DNA from: Anaerolineales bacterium
Lineage (GTDB): Bacteria > Chloroflexota > Anaerolineae > Anaerolineales > Villigracilaceae
Length of the DNA: 64,000 nt
NCBI GenBank assembly: GCA_014860745.1
Contig: JACZJC010000045.1
Span: forward strand, 25,688-89,687
Direction of reading: 5' to 3'
In this document: positions 52,641-61,136 of the stretch, piece after piece
Layout: every line of letters begins with the position of its first letter
Position numbering within the stretch: the first letter of the stretch is position 1
Made by a program: the position numbers and the translations under genes
The notes under the pieces: model-generated
The model's database searches: none
What the model was told of the DNA's origin: nothing
The model's input: only the letters and a program-made list of their open reading frames with translations

Positions 52641-53539
52641 CAGTCCTCGCCAAGTTCGGGGATCGGCTCGACGGGCATGCGGTGTGCAATAATATTTTCA
52701 ACCCAGAAGATGATGAGCGCGAGCCAGACGATGCTGAAACCGATCAGATGCGAAGTGTCGAAGGGTTCCTTGTATAGGAACACGCCGATAAGAAATTGAA
52801 TGGTGGGGGCAAAATATTGCAGGACACCGATCATGTTCAATGGGATTTGTTTTGCGGCGGAGGCAAACATAAGCAAGGGGATGGTGGTAACGATCCCTGC
52901 GCCAATGAGCAAGAGATCCACCGTGAGACCCTCATGCAGGAAAGCACCCGAGCCGTTCGACTGGACGACTGCAAGATAGACCAGCGCCATTGGAAAGACA
53001 ATGCCCGTTTCGAGAGTGAGGCCATACACCGAACCCAACGGTGAAAGTTTCTTTACCAATCCATACAAGCCAAAGGATACGGCGAGCGAGAGGGCGATCC
53101 ACGGCGGACGGCCATAGGTGACAGTGAGATATATCACGCCAATAGCGGCGATGATGACCGGTATCCATTGCGTGGGGCGCAAACGTTCCCGCAGAAAAAT
53201 CACACCAAATAAAACGCTGAGCAGGGGATTGATGAAATATCCCAGGCTGGTTTCGACGATAAAGCCCGCATTCACGCCCCAGACATAGATGAGCCAGTTC
53301 AGAGAAAGCAGCACTCCGGCAATGGCATAGATGCCAAGAGTCTTTGGGATGAATGCAACCGAGCGGAAATCATCCCATTGCCGGGTGAGCAGGATGAAGA
53401 GCATCAACAAGCCGAATGACCAGCCAATGCGGTGTCCGAGCAGTTGTAGTGCCGGCACATCATGGAGCAATTTCCAATAAATGGGGAAAAATCCCCACAA
53501 TGCATAGGCGGCAATACCGCTCAGAATTCCTTTTCTCAT
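52640..53539 (-). CDS. rarD: RarD-like EamA-family transporter
   Basis: 299 aa, ten helices in two EamA repeats. It starts KGILSGIAAYALWGFFPIYWKLL, typical of RarD, and has SLGYFINPLLSVLFGVIFLRERL and VLQYFAPTIQFLIGVFLYKE. RarD proteins are presumed small-molecule exporters; no substrate is known for this one. Confidence 0.9.
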   Translation of the reverse strand: MRKGILSGIAAYALWGFFPIYWKLLHDVPALQLLGHRIGWSFGLLMLFILLTRQWDDFRSVAFIPKTLGIYAIAGVLLSLNWLIYVWGVNAGFIVETSLGYFINPLLSVLFGVIFLRERLRPTQWIPVIIAAIGVIYLTVTYGRPPWIALSLAVSFGLYGLVKKLSPLGSVYGLTLETGIVFPMALVYLAVVQSNGSGAFLHEGLTVDLLLIGAGIVTTIPLLMFASAAKQIPLNMIGVLQYFAPTIQFLIGVFLYKEPFDTSHLIGFSIVWLALIIFWVENIIAHRMPVEPIPELGED

Positions 53540-53574
53540 TTTTCTCCTTACGGGTTTAGAAGTTTGCGGATTGT

Positions 53575-53613
53575 TAAAAAATAAGACCTTGTTTTTATCC
53601 GCAACAAGGTCTT
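53575..53613 (-). terminator. terminator downstream of DUF2203 gene
   Basis: Minus-strand AAGACCTTGTT / AACAAGGTCTT stem followed by ATTTTTT. It lies 150 bases after the DUF2203 stop; the stretch 53614-53760 shows no gene or clear signal. Confidence 0.75.
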
Positions 53614-53760
53614 TGATGAGTATGGAGTTTATGCTCTTACAACTTTTTCAAATACTGCTTGTCACACAGGTCGCGTGTCGATATTGGAAAGGCTCACTTA
53701 ATCTCTGCAATTGTTTGGATTGCAGGAAAGTATAAACGATTCGGCGAATATGACCATGAC

Positions 53761-54144
53761 CTATTCCCAATCGATCAACTGGCGGCCCGCAAACCCCGCT
53801 TCGATCTCGTGCCAATACTTGATACTCGCCTCCCCGCATTGCCAACACAGATATATCTCCCTGCCATCGCGCAAAGCGACAAAATCAATCAAGCCGATGG
53901 TCAGGTCTTTGATCTGAATGCCCATATCCTGAATTTGATGAATGATCTCGTGCAGACGGTCAAAATCGGGCAGGAGTTTGCTAAGCGTGGGGCTGCCCCC
54001 ATTCCCTGCCGCCTTTTGGGCAACCACCCACAGCTCGGGTTGATGGGCGCGGATCTTTTCGCTGATCTCCATCATCTCCTCCACCAGCGGTCGGACCGCG
54101 GGAAGGGAATCGTTGGCTTGCTTTGGGGTGTAATACTTTGGCAT
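53761..54144 (-). CDS. DUF2203 family protein
   Basis: 127 aa from ATG 54144. KYYTPKQANDSLPAVRPLVEEM, DIGL-type region IKDLTIGLIDFVALRDGREIYLCWQCGE and YWHEIEAGFAGRQ match DUF2203, a small family of unknown function. A longer frame would run into a hairpin upstream. Confidence 0.88.
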   Translation of the reverse strand: MPKYYTPKQANDSLPAVRPLVEEMMEISEKIRAHQPELWVVAQKAAGNGGSPTLSKLLPDFDRLHEIIHQIQDMGIQIKDLTIGLIDFVALRDGREIYLCWQCGEASIKYWHEIEAGFAGRQLIDWE

Positions 54145-54169
54145 GGGGAAAGTATATCGCAGGAAAGCA

Positions 54170-54215
54170 GGCACGTACACAAGGTCACTTGCAGACTTGT
54201 GTACGTGCCTTTTTT
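54170..54215 (+). terminator. strong hairpin between DUF2203 and CopZ-like genes
   Basis: GGCACGTACACAAG / CTTGTGTACGTGCC, a 14-bp stem, with TTTTTT on the plus-strand side. Both neighbours are on the minus strand, so as a terminator it points the wrong way for them; it would still fold as a 3' hairpin for the CopZ-like transcript. Confidence 0.6.
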
Positions 54216-54227
54216 AGCTGGTTATCA

Positions 54228-54443
54228 TTATTGCTTCAGAACTGCCTGATAACCTTTCTTTTTTACCGCTGCAACGATCTGCTCATCGGTCAATTTCGAT
54301 TCGTCGTATTCGATGACCATCTCCAGCCTGTGATAACTGGCGTTGATCTCCTTCACCCCTTCGAGAGTATCTTCGAGGGATTCGAGTTTCATGGCGCAGT
54401 TGGAACAGGTCATATCGGGGATTTGGAAGGTTTTCTTAATCAT
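54228..54443 (-). CDS. heavy-metal-associated domain protein (CopZ-like)
   Basis: 71 aa from ATG 54443. The HMA motif DMTCSNCAMKLE puts Cys13 and Cys16 in the metal loop, so it should carry Cu(I). A longer start with ATG 54479 would add a charged N-terminus; neither has a good Shine-Dalgarno site. It lies near the end of the copper cluster, next to the TauE-cupredoxin gene. Confidence 0.78.
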   Translation of the reverse strand: MIKKTFQIPDMTCSNCAMKLESLEDTLEGVKEINASYHRLEMVIEYDESKLTDEQIVAAVKKKGYQAVLKQ

Positions 54444-54508
54444 ACCTGGCTTCTTTGTCCTTTCTTGTTTCCTCGCCATCAAGAGAGAGGAAAGGGGAAA
54501 GAAAGTTG

Positions 54509-55705
54509 CTATTCAAAAACGATCTGTCCGGTGTACATTCCCATGGAGCAGGTGAAGAAGAGGGTCGAGCCCGCTTTTTGGGCAGGGATGTTCACTTGAA
54601 CAGTGCCTGTATCAGGGAGCAATTCGTAATAATTCAAGGCAGGGATGACAAAATCCCGCGCGCATGAATAGGTATTCTCCGTGATGAGGTTCAGGGTGAA
54701 GTCCTGGCCTGCGGGGGCCTTGAGCGTCTTCGGAAAATATCCATTATTTTGGACTTCAAGGATGAGTCCGCCATCCGCGACGATGGGTTGGGGAGAATCA
54801 GCCTGGGCTGAGGCGCTGCTTTCGGACGGAATCAGATTGCGGGTCAGGTTTTGAAGCGAGAGCGGGGAGCCCATTAAATTGAGTCCGCCATCCAAAGTTA
54901 CGAATCCCAGGATCAAGACAACCACTGCAACAAATCGCATGAAGAATTTTTCGAGACGTGAGCCGAGCTCGGTGGTTAGATACGCAATGATGAAAAATAC
55001 GGGACTCGTGCCGAGTGTGAAGGCAAACATCAAAGCTGCGCCCATGACGATGCTGCCCGTGCCGAGAGCGGTGGCCATCATGGCCTGAGTGATGCCACAG
55101 GGAATAAAGACGGTAAGCAGGCCGAGGAAGATCGGGGTGGCGGTGTCTGTGCCTTGCGCCGTGCGGCGGATAAAGCGCCTGATGAATTTCGGCGGCTCGA
55201 TGGAAAAATATCGAAAGATCGGATGCACGTTGAACATGCGAAGCGCGTTGCCGATCATGAAGATTCCGATGGCGATCATGAGGAAGGCACGGGTCATTGG
55301 GCTAAGGGTGAGAAATGAACCCAGCCAGCCAAGGAGAGCACCCAGAAGGGTATATGCCACGAGTTTTGCGATCAGGAAAAGCGAGATGGGAAGCGCGGAA
55401 TTCGAGCGCGGATTTGTTTTTGTCTTTTTATGTTTCGCCGCATGTTCAACATAATCCTGCTCGATCTGATGAGCAAGGGAACTTGCAAGCAGGCCGCCCT
55501 GTACGGCAAGGCAGCTCAAGCCGCCGGTGGTGAGACCTGTGACAAACGCGACGAAAAGCTGACTCAGTGTGCCGGAATTGGCGGGAATATTGATGGAATT
55601 CGATTCGGGCTGAAAGGCGATCATGGCAACGGCAATAGCGACAAAAACGATTCCAAGCATCACGATCACTACCGGGTCAACCGAGGGTTTTTGGTTCTTG
55701 GGCAT
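54509..55705 (-). CDS. TauE/SafE-like membrane protein with C-terminal cupredoxin
   Basis: 398 aa. One N-terminal helix, then six hydrophobic segments with FVTGLTTGGLSCLAVQGGLL and IPCGITQAMMATALGTGS, the Cys-containing repeats typical of UreH/DsbD-like copper and nickel membrane proteins. Residues about 300-398 form a cupredoxin-like domain (LEVQNNGYFPKTLKAPAGQ, TYSCARDFVIP, LFFTCSMGMYTGQIVF) with Cys/Met residues that could bind copper outside the cell. Likely role in copper export or delivery, judging by the neighbours CopA, HMA and CsoR; this is inference. Confidence 0.75.
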   Translation of the reverse strand: MPKNQKPSVDPVVIVMLGIVFVAIAVAMIAFQPESNSINIPANSGTLSQLFVAFVTGLTTGGLSCLAVQGGLLASSLAHQIEQDYVEHAAKHKKTKTNPRSNSALPISLFLIAKLVAYTLLGALLGWLGSFLTLSPMTRAFLMIAIGIFMIGNALRMFNVHPIFRYFSIEPPKFIRRFIRRTAQGTDTATPIFLGLLTVFIPCGITQAMMATALGTGSIVMGAALMFAFTLGTSPVFFIIAYLTTELGSRLEKFFMRFVAVVVLILGFVTLDGGLNLMGSPLSLQNLTRNLIPSESSASAQADSPQPIVADGGLILEVQNNGYFPKTLKAPAGQDFTLNLITENTYSCARDFVIPALNYYELLPDTGTVQVNIPAQKAGSTLFFTCSMGMYTGQIVFE

Positions 55706-55769
55706 AAAACCTCTAATTATTCAGGAGCGGCCCATTCTGTTCGAAAAGGCCGCTCCCAGACTGAATTTG

Positions 55770-56273
55770 CTATCTTTGTCCGCCATCCCAAACTACGAAA
55801 GGCATATTAATGACAACACCGGGTTGTTCGATGGTTAATTCACCGGCAGTTTCCGCATCCAACACTTCAGTGGCGGATTTCAATTCGCGGGCATTGGCTG
55901 AATCAACCCAGGTGACGGCATTCAAGCGGCGAAGCGGAGTATATCCATCGGTGCCGGGAGGATTATCGAAGACATCCGCCTGAAAGCCGAACGGCCCGGA
56001 ACCTTCCACGCCATTGGTAAAGACATACACATTCGCAAGCGATTCATCAGGCATATTCGCCAGCGAAGGGACAAGGATCACGGGTGATTCCATCATGCCG
56101 GTCAACTTTTCGGCAACGCCCGGGTCCGATGCCTCGGTGTGAACGAAAAATATTTCCTTGCCTTCAGCCCAGGCTTTGCCGGCGGGCAGTTCCGCCTTGG
56201 GCATCTCCGAAGGTTTGGGCGCGCATGCTGCAAGCAGCAGGGTTACAAAAACTACGAGTGTTAACTTCTTCAT
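55770..56273 (-). CDS. lipoprotein of copper cluster
   Basis: 167 aa. Lipobox LLLAACAPK (Cys17). The mature part (EIFFVHTEASDPGVAEKL, SPVILVPSLANMPDESLANVYVFTNGV and GVVINMPFVVW) belongs to a small lipoprotein family I cannot name with certainty. It is next to copA, csoR and cupredoxin genes, so a role in copper or redox chemistry outside the cell is possible. Confidence 0.65.
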   Translation of the reverse strand: MKKLTLVVFVTLLLAACAPKPSEMPKAELPAGKAWAEGKEIFFVHTEASDPGVAEKLTGMMESPVILVPSLANMPDESLANVYVFTNGVEGSGPFGFQADVFDNPPGTDGYTPLRRLNAVTWVDSANARELKSATEVLDAETAGELTIEQPGVVINMPFVVWDGGQR

Positions 56274-56305
56274 GTTAAATTTTCCTTTGATATCGACAGG
56301 CCTTT

Positions 56306-56512
56306 TCAGACCTCATCCTCTGAGTCGGGGTGTTCCACTTCTCCCGCCATGAACGCTTCCGGTGCACTCAGAAACGCCTTCAAGCAGGCCGCATGGCAAA
56401 AATAAACTCTCACTCCGTTGAACATCGCGTTTGGATATTGCGACGGGTCATTCAATATTCCACCACAGGCGGATTTTATTGGTTCAACGCTGTCATCTTG
56501 AATTGAATTCAT
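56306..56512 (-). CDS. small YHS-like metal-binding protein
   Basis: 68 aa. AMFNGVRVYFCHAACLKAFLSAPEAF is close to the YHS domain (Tyr-His-Ser-type metal sites), here with Cys-x3-Cys (FCHAAC) and an upstream Cys (SACGG). YHS domains accompany copper P-type ATPases as metal chaperones or N-terminal domains. It is 10 bases downstream of copA in the same direction. Confidence 0.75.
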   Translation of the reverse strand: MNSIQDDSVEPIKSACGGILNDPSQYPNAMFNGVRVYFCHAACLKAFLSAPEAFMAGEVEHPDSEDEV

Positions 56513-56521
56513 CGGTTCGAT

Positions 56522-58996
56522 TTATATTTTCACGTTTCGCAGGCGCAAACTATTCGTCACAACAAAAACACTGCTGAACGCCATCGCTCCGGCGGCAAGC
56601 ATCGGGTTCAAATATCCGAGCGCGGCGGCAGGGATGAGAATGACATTGTAGAAAAATGCCCAGAACAGGTTCTGCTTGATCGTGGCAAGCGTCTTCCGCG
56701 ATAATCTGATCGCGCGCGCCACACCGTGTAAATCGCCGCTCATCAAGGTTACAGGAGCGGCGGCCATCGCCACGTCAGTTCCCGTGCCAATCGCAAGCCC
56801 CACATCCGCCTGAGCAAGCGCAGGCGCATCGTTTACACCATCACCAACCATCGCCACGATTGATGCTTGACGATCGACAATCGACGATTGGAGTTTTTTG
56901 ATTTCAGATGACTTGCCTTCCGGTAAAACCTCTGCAAGCACGGTATCCACATTCACCTGTTTCGCAATCGCTTCGGCAGTTTTCTGGTTGTCGCCGGTGA
57001 TCATGGCAACTTCGATTCCCATGCGATGCAATTCGCCAATGGCATCCTTCGAGCTATCCTTCAACGTGTCTGCAACCGCGATCACACCCGCGGCTTGATT
57101 ATCGATTGCAACAAGCATTGCGGTCTTCGCCTCGGATTGTAAACGCGACACTTCGGATTCGAGTCCGCCTAACTGGATTCCGCGCATCTCGAACATTCTT
57201 TTATTTCCGACGATGACGCTTCTCCCCTCGACCTGGGCCTGCACACCGTGCCCGGCCTCTGCCTTGAACCCGGCAGGTTCCACCAACGTTAAACCACGAG
57301 TTGTCGCCTCCGCCCAAATGGATTCACCGAGCGGGTGTTCGCTCCCTTTTTCAACAGAAGCCGCGAAGCGGAGAAGTTCATCCGCGGTCCATCTTCCATC
57401 GTCCGCAGAAACAATATCCGTCACCGCGGGCTGGCCTTTTGTGATCGTCCCGGTCTTATCCAGTACCACAACATTCACTTTGCCCGCGCGTTCGAGGGCT
57501 TCGCTGTTGCGGAAGAGAATCCCAGCTTCTGCGCCCTTGCCAGTGCCAACCATTACAGCGGTTGGTGTGGCGAGACCCATCGCGCAAGGACAGGCTATGA
57601 CCAACACGGCCACCATGTTGATGAGGGCGCGTGTGAAGTTATCGATATCAGAATTAATGGGCAGTGCGGGGCCGAAGAAATACCATCCAGCAAAAGTTAG
57701 CGCGGCAATGCCGATCACGATCGGGACAAAGATTCCCGAGACCTGGTCGGCCAGTTTTTGGATGGGAGCCTTGCTTCCCTGCGCGTCTTCCACCAGTTTG
57801 ATGATCTGTGCCAGCGCGGTTTCCCGGCCAACCTTGGTCGCTTCGAATTTCAGCAAGCCGAGTTTGTTGAGCGTTGCGCCGATGACCGGGTCACCGGGCT
57901 TTTTCTCCACAGGCAGCGACTCACCCGTCAGCATGGATTCGTCGATGGCACTGCGGCCTTCAACAACCACGCCATCAACAGGAATTTTTTCGCCGGGCTT
58001 GACGAGGATCATATCCCCGACGCGGACATCGTCAATTGAGACCTCTGCCTCCACCCCGTCACGAATGACGCGGGCAGTTTTGGCGCGGAGTCCCATTAAT
58101 TTTTTGATCGCCTCGGAGGTGCGTCCCTTTGCGCGGGCTTCGAGGAATTTTCCGAGCTTGATCAACGTGATGATGACCGCTGCTGTTTCATAGTAGACGT
58201 GGCCCATCAGCAAGCCAAAGGTGATCGGCAGGGAATAGAAAAATGCCGCGGAGGAACCCATCACAATAAGCACATCCATATTCGCAGATTTATTCCGCAA
58301 AGCCTTGAATGCGCCGACATAATACTGCCAGCCCACATAAAATTGTACGGGCAGGGCAAGAGCAAGCATGAGCCAGCCAAACCAGGGTTGGGCGTCGCGC
58401 ATGCCTTCCATGGAGGTGTTGGTGTAGAAAAATTCGGGAAGCAGGCCGAAATCCTTGCCCATGGAAAGCAGGAAAAGCGGGACCGTGAAGATCAAACCGA
58501 TGACAAGCAAGCGGCGTTGTTCATTGATCTCATGTTCACGGGCCATGGCTTCGGCGTCTTCCGCCTGCCCGCCAAGTTCCATTGCTTCGAACCCGGCGGA
58601 TGCCACCGCGCGTCGCAGTTCCGCCTGCGTAACGATGGTTGGGATATATTTCACCCGCGCTTTTTCAGTGGTGAAAGTGACCTGCGCTTCCAACACACCT
58701 TCCAATTTGGCGAGAGCCTTCTCCAAACGGCGTGCATCGTTGTCATCGGAAAGCCGCTTGATGACCAAATCTGCTTCGCCGGTGGCGACACCGTAGCCGG
58801 CGCGATTCACCCGCGCAATGACTTCGGAAAGCCCAAGCTTTGCCCCGTCAAAATCCACAGTAGCGCGTTCGGAGGAAAGATTGACCACCGCGTTTTGCAC
58901 ACCGTCGAGTTTTTTTAGATTCCTCTCCACCGTGGCAACACAGTTTGCGCAGGTCATGCCTGTGATGGGAAGAGTGAGTTGTTTTGCAGCAGACAT
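56522..58996 (-). CDS. copA: Cu(I)-exporting P1B-type ATPase
   Basis: 824 aa. N-terminal HMA domain with [10 protein letters not shown] (Cys16, Cys19); a second HMA-like domain about 75-140 lacks CxxC. Eight helices; TGES phosphatase motif, transport site CPC in [14 protein letters not shown], phosphorylation site [16 protein letters not shown], and [10 protein letters not shown]. The last helix has [15 protein letters not shown] (the MxxSS Cu(I) residues). It pumps Cu(I) out of the cytoplasm. The second HMA domain is a degenerate copy. Confidence 0.95.
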   Translation of the reverse strand: MSAAKQLTLPITGMTCANCVATVERNLKKLDGVQNAVVNLSSERATVDFDGAKLGLSEVIARVNRAGYGVATGEADLVIKRLSDDNDARRLEKALAKLEGVLEAQVTFTTEKARVKYIPTIVTQAELRRAVASAGFEAMELGGQAEDAEAMAREHEINEQRRLLVIGLIFTVPLFLLSMGKDFGLLPEFFYTNTSMEGMRDAQPWFGWLMLALALPVQFYVGWQYYVGAFKALRNKSANMDVLIVMGSSAAFFYSLPITFGLLMGHVYYETAAVIITLIKLGKFLEARAKGRTSEAIKKLMGLRAKTARVIRDGVEAEVSIDDVRVGDMILVKPGEKIPVDGVVVEGRSAIDESMLTGESLPVEKKPGDPVIGATLNKLGLLKFEATKVGRETALAQIIKLVEDAQGSKAPIQKLADQVSGIFVPIVIGIAALTFAGWYFFGPALPINSDIDNFTRALINMVAVLVIACPCAMGLATPTAVMVGTGKGAEAGILFRNSEALERAGKVNVVVLDKTGTITKGQPAVTDIVSADDGRWTADELLRFAASVEKGSEHPLGESIWAEATTRGLTLVEPAGFKAEAGHGVQAQVEGRSVIVGNKRMFEMRGIQLGGLESEVSRLQSEAKTAMLVAIDNQAAGVIAVADTLKDSSKDAIGELHRMGIEVAMITGDNQKTAEAIAKQVNVDTVLAEVLPEGKSSEIKKLQSSIVDRQASIVAMVGDGVNDAPALAQADVGLAIGTGTDVAMAAAPVTLMSGDLHGVARAIRLSRKTLATIKQNLFWAFFYNVILIPAAALGYLNPMLAAGAMAFSSVFVVTNSLRLRNVKI

Positions 58997-59048
58997 TTAC
59001 ATTCCTTCCTAACGAATTACGGAATACGTGATGCGTCCGTAAATATTT

Positions 59049-59267
59049 TTAAAGGGTGATCAGTCCCTCGGCCGGGTAATTGATCTCAGCCAGCAATGAC
59101 TTGATCTTCTGTTCATCGGCAGGGGCATCGAAGGTGATTTCCACTTTCTTGGTGGCTTCATCCGCCTTCACGGACTTAACGCCTTGCAATTCGCCCACTT
59201 CCATTTCGATGGTGTGAGTGCAATGCCCGCAATGAATGGCGGGGACGGAATAAGTAACTGTAGTCAT
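59049..59267 (-). CDS. heavy-metal-associated domain protein
   Basis: 72 aa, a lone HMA domain starting MTTVTYSVPAIHCGHC, with Cys13/Cys16 (CGHC). It probably carries Cu(I) between CsoR, CopA and other copper proteins. It sits between copA and the cupredoxin gene, with AGGAGAAATTAAT before its start. Confidence 0.85.
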   Translation of the reverse strand: MTTVTYSVPAIHCGHCTHTIEMEVGELQGVKSVKADEATKKVEITFDAPADEQKIKSLLAEINYPAEGLITL

Positions 59268-59295
59268 ATTAATTTCTCCTTTTTGTATCGGGGGT

Positions 59296-59718
59296 TTAGT
59301 TTTCCACAACGATCAATTCGCCGACCATACCCGCCTCCTCGTGCCCGGGAACGGAACAAAGGATACGATAGGATCCGGGTGTGTTGGCCGTGAATTTTAA
59401 TACGCTCGTACCACCTGCGGAAGTTGAAATGTGCAGGTCAAATTCGGAATGCTCGCCGGCCATGTGATGTTCGCCCATTCCAACACCTTCCGTGGAAACC
59501 GATGAAACATCGATTTTTTCCACGACGAAATCATGCTCCACCGCTCCTTCGTTTTGAAAGGTGATGACGACCGGCTGGCCTGCGCTAACAGTGAAAGATG
59601 ACGGAGTAAACTCGAACTCCTCCATGACAACATCGAATTTTGCGGCGGGCTGCGAACCGACAGCACAGGCTGAAAGGACAAAAACTGCCATCACCGACAA
59701 AAACCTTTTCAATTTCAT
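59296..59718 (-). CDS. cupredoxin lipoprotein
   Basis: 140 aa. Lipobox VLSACAV (Cys18), then a plastocyanin-like domain with all type 1 copper ligands: His62 (VEHDFVVE), Cys121, His126, Met131 (ILCSVPGHEEAGM). A His-rich insert (GEHHMAGEHSEFDLH) may hold extra copper. It could carry electrons to NirK or buffer copper outside the cell. The start at 59718 has AGAGGAGATC before it; the copper-sensing operon promoter lies upstream. Confidence 0.88.
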   Translation of the reverse strand: MKLKRFLSVMAVFVLSACAVGSQPAAKFDVVMEEFEFTPSSFTVSAGQPVVITFQNEGAVEHDFVVEKIDVSSVSTEGVGMGEHHMAGEHSEFDLHISTSAGGTSVLKFTANTPGSYRILCSVPGHEEAGMVGELIVVEN

Positions 59719-59741
59719 ATAATGATCTCCTCTAAAATAAT

Positions 59742-60011
59742 TCACACTTTTGTAGACATTTCGAAGACTTCGGTAATTTCCTTAAGTACGCGTTCCCGTT
59801 CCTTCTTATCATTACCTTGAATGGCGGTGATAACGCAGGAATTGAGGTGGTCCTCCAAAATCCTCGAACTGACTTTGTTTAACGCGGCCTCCACAGCCTG
59901 GATCTGGCGGATGATGTCGATGCAATAGGCATCTTCCTCTACCATGCGGATCACGCCGCGCAGGTGGCCTTCCACGGTCTTCAATCTTCGGATGGTGCTG
60001 TCATTTTCCAT
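59742..60011 (-). CDS. csoR: copper-sensing repressor CsoR
   Basis: 89 aa, DUF156 helical protein. Cu(I) ligands are in place: Cys30, His55 and Cys59 (DAYCIDIIRQ and LEDHLNSCV), with the C-x24-H-x3-C spacing of CsoR. When Cu(I) binds it leaves its G/C-tract operator and the copper genes are made. An operator of the expected type lies just upstream (60052-60076). First gene of the minus-strand copper run. Confidence 0.92.
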   Translation of the reverse strand: MENDSTIRRLKTVEGHLRGVIRMVEEDAYCIDIIRQIQAVEAALNKVSSRILEDHLNSCVITAIQGNDKKERERVLKEITEVFEMSTKV

Positions 60012-60051
60012 GATTACCTCTAATTCAGAGATTGGGCAGAACGGCAATTCC

Positions 60052-60076
60052 TTACCCCCCCCCAGGGGGGTTGGGG
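60052..60076. promoter_or_regulatory. CsoR-type operator
   Basis: TACCCCCCCCCCAGGGGGGTTGGGG, a palindrome of C and G runs like known CsoR/RcnR operators. It sits directly at and after the predicted start of the csoR transcript, so bound CsoR would block it. Confidence 0.75.
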
Positions 60077-60084
60077 TGGATTTA

Positions 60085-60113
60085 CTATAACCGGCCTTTC
60101 AGCCTCCTGTCAA
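60085..60113 (-). promoter_or_regulatory. promoter of csoR copper operon
   Basis: TTGACA (60108-60113), a 17-base spacer and TTATAG (60085-60090) on the minus strand; the start would fall near 60078, next to the CsoR-type operator. Confidence 0.75.
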
Positions 60114-60114
60114 G

Positions 60115-60128
60115 TTGATAAATGTCAT
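60115..60128. promoter_or_regulatory. FNR/DNR-like binding box
   Basis: TTGAT-AAAT-GTCAT differs at one base from the TTGAT-N4-GTCAA type bound by FNR and DNR regulators. It lies 24 bases before the Crp/Fnr gene and next to the -35 of the csoR promoter, so it could control both. Confidence 0.5.
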
Positions 60129-60139
60129 CCTCTTCGGTG

Positions 60140-60145
60140 TAAAAT
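60140..60145 (+). promoter_or_regulatory. -10-like box of Crp/Fnr gene, leaderless
   Basis: TAAAAT with six bases to ATG 60152, the same spacing as other leaderless promoters in the window. Confidence 0.4.
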
Positions 60146-60151
60146 AACGCT

Positions 60152-60850
60152 ATGCAAATTTTGGCAAATGAATTGAAACAGGTTAATGTTTTTCAAAACG
60201 CCCCGGACGATGACCTGCACCTGATCCTGCAAAACAGCATATCCCGCTCCATCGAGGAGGGCGGCTACTTCTTTTTTCAGGGAGACTCTGCCCGGTATTC
60301 ATACATCCTCACCAGCGGCCAGGTGAAATTGATGCAATCGAACCCGAAGGGTCAGCAGGTAAATTTGCGAACAATTACTGCGTGGGAAATGTTCGGCGCA
60401 TTGGGCGCTGTCCATGCGGATGCAAACTACCCCGCGAGTGCGCAAACGCTTGAAAACTGTACCGCGCTCGCGGTGGGCAGCGAGTTTCTGCATTCCATGA
60501 TGGAGACACGCCCTTATCTTTCGTTTGGGCTGATGAACCTGATGACCGACTATATTCAGGAAATGCAATCGCGTTACCGCGAGCTTGCCACGGAGCGGGT
60601 CGAGCAGAGAGTAGCCAACGCGTTGATCCGCCTGGCAGGGCAATCAGGCATAAGGTCTAAAAAAAAGGCGGGGATCGAATTATCTTTTTCCAGGCAGGAT
60701 GTGGCCGAAATGACCGGAACGACGCTCTACACCATCAGCCGCCTGCTCAGTGAATGGGAGCGGCAGGGCATCCTCAAAACAGGCCGGGAACGAATCCAGA
60801 TCCTGCGTCCGCACGACCTGGTGAAAATTGCGGAGGATTTGAAAAAATAG
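60152..60850 (+). CDS. Crp/Fnr-family regulator
   Basis: 232 aa. Cyclic nucleotide-like beta barrel (IEEGGYFFFQGDSARYSYILTSGQVKLMQ), dimer helix (ERVEQRVANALIRLAGQ) and winged helix DNA-binding end (SRQDVAEMTGTTLYTISRLLSEWERQGILKTG) with recognition helix residues TTLYTISRLL. No N-terminal Fe-S Cys set is present, so it is not a classic FNR; DNR-type nitric oxide sensing is possible. Its gene is upstream of NirK on the same strand and probably controls it. Confidence 0.9.
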   Translation: MQILANELKQVNVFQNAPDDDLHLILQNSISRSIEEGGYFFFQGDSARYSYILTSGQVKLMQSNPKGQQVNLRTITAWEMFGALGAVHADANYPASAQTLENCTALAVGSEFLHSMMETRPYLSFGLMNLMTDYIQEMQSRYRELATERVEQRVANALIRLAGQSGIRSKKKAGIELSFSRQDVAEMTGTTLYTISRLLSEWERQGILKTGRERIQILRPHDLVKIAEDLKK

Positions 60851-60896
60851 TTATTTGCGCCAGCGCAAAGACAAATGCGGAGAGGGAATTTATTCT

Positions 60897-61136
60897 ATGC
60901 CAACTATGGACGAACACTTGCATATCCTGGAGATGACAGTGGCCGAGGTATTGAACGCTGAACCTGCGGCATCCAGTTTTTTTATCGGCTGGCACACGGA
61001 TTGTGTGGGATGCCGTCTGGCGCATTTTTGCACGCTCGAAGAAGTCATACGAGTTTATGAGTTTGACGAAAATAAATTTATGGAAGAACTTTCCAAATTT
61101 AACCTTCAAACAATTCAAATCAGGAGAAAAAAATGA
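60897..61136 (+). CDS. DUF1858-like protein
   Basis: 79 aa. EMTVAEVLNAEPAASSFFIGWHTDCVGCRLAHFCTLEEVIRVY resembles DUF1858, with a CxxC (CVGC) and a third Cys that could bind a metal or an iron-sulphur cluster. Such proteins are often next to hybrid-cluster or nitrosative-stress genes. The start could also be ATG 60906. It overlaps NirK by four bases (ATGA), so the two are translated together. Confidence 0.78.
   Translation: MPTMDEHLHILEMTVAEVLNAEPAASSFFIGWHTDCVGCRLAHFCTLEEVIRVYEFDENKFMEELSKFNLQTIQIRRKK

Noticed and set aside
57213..58193. 326-codon open frame on the plus strand
   Set aside because: Lies opposite copA; low-complexity Ser/Ala/Thr composition typical of an antisense shadow, no domain.
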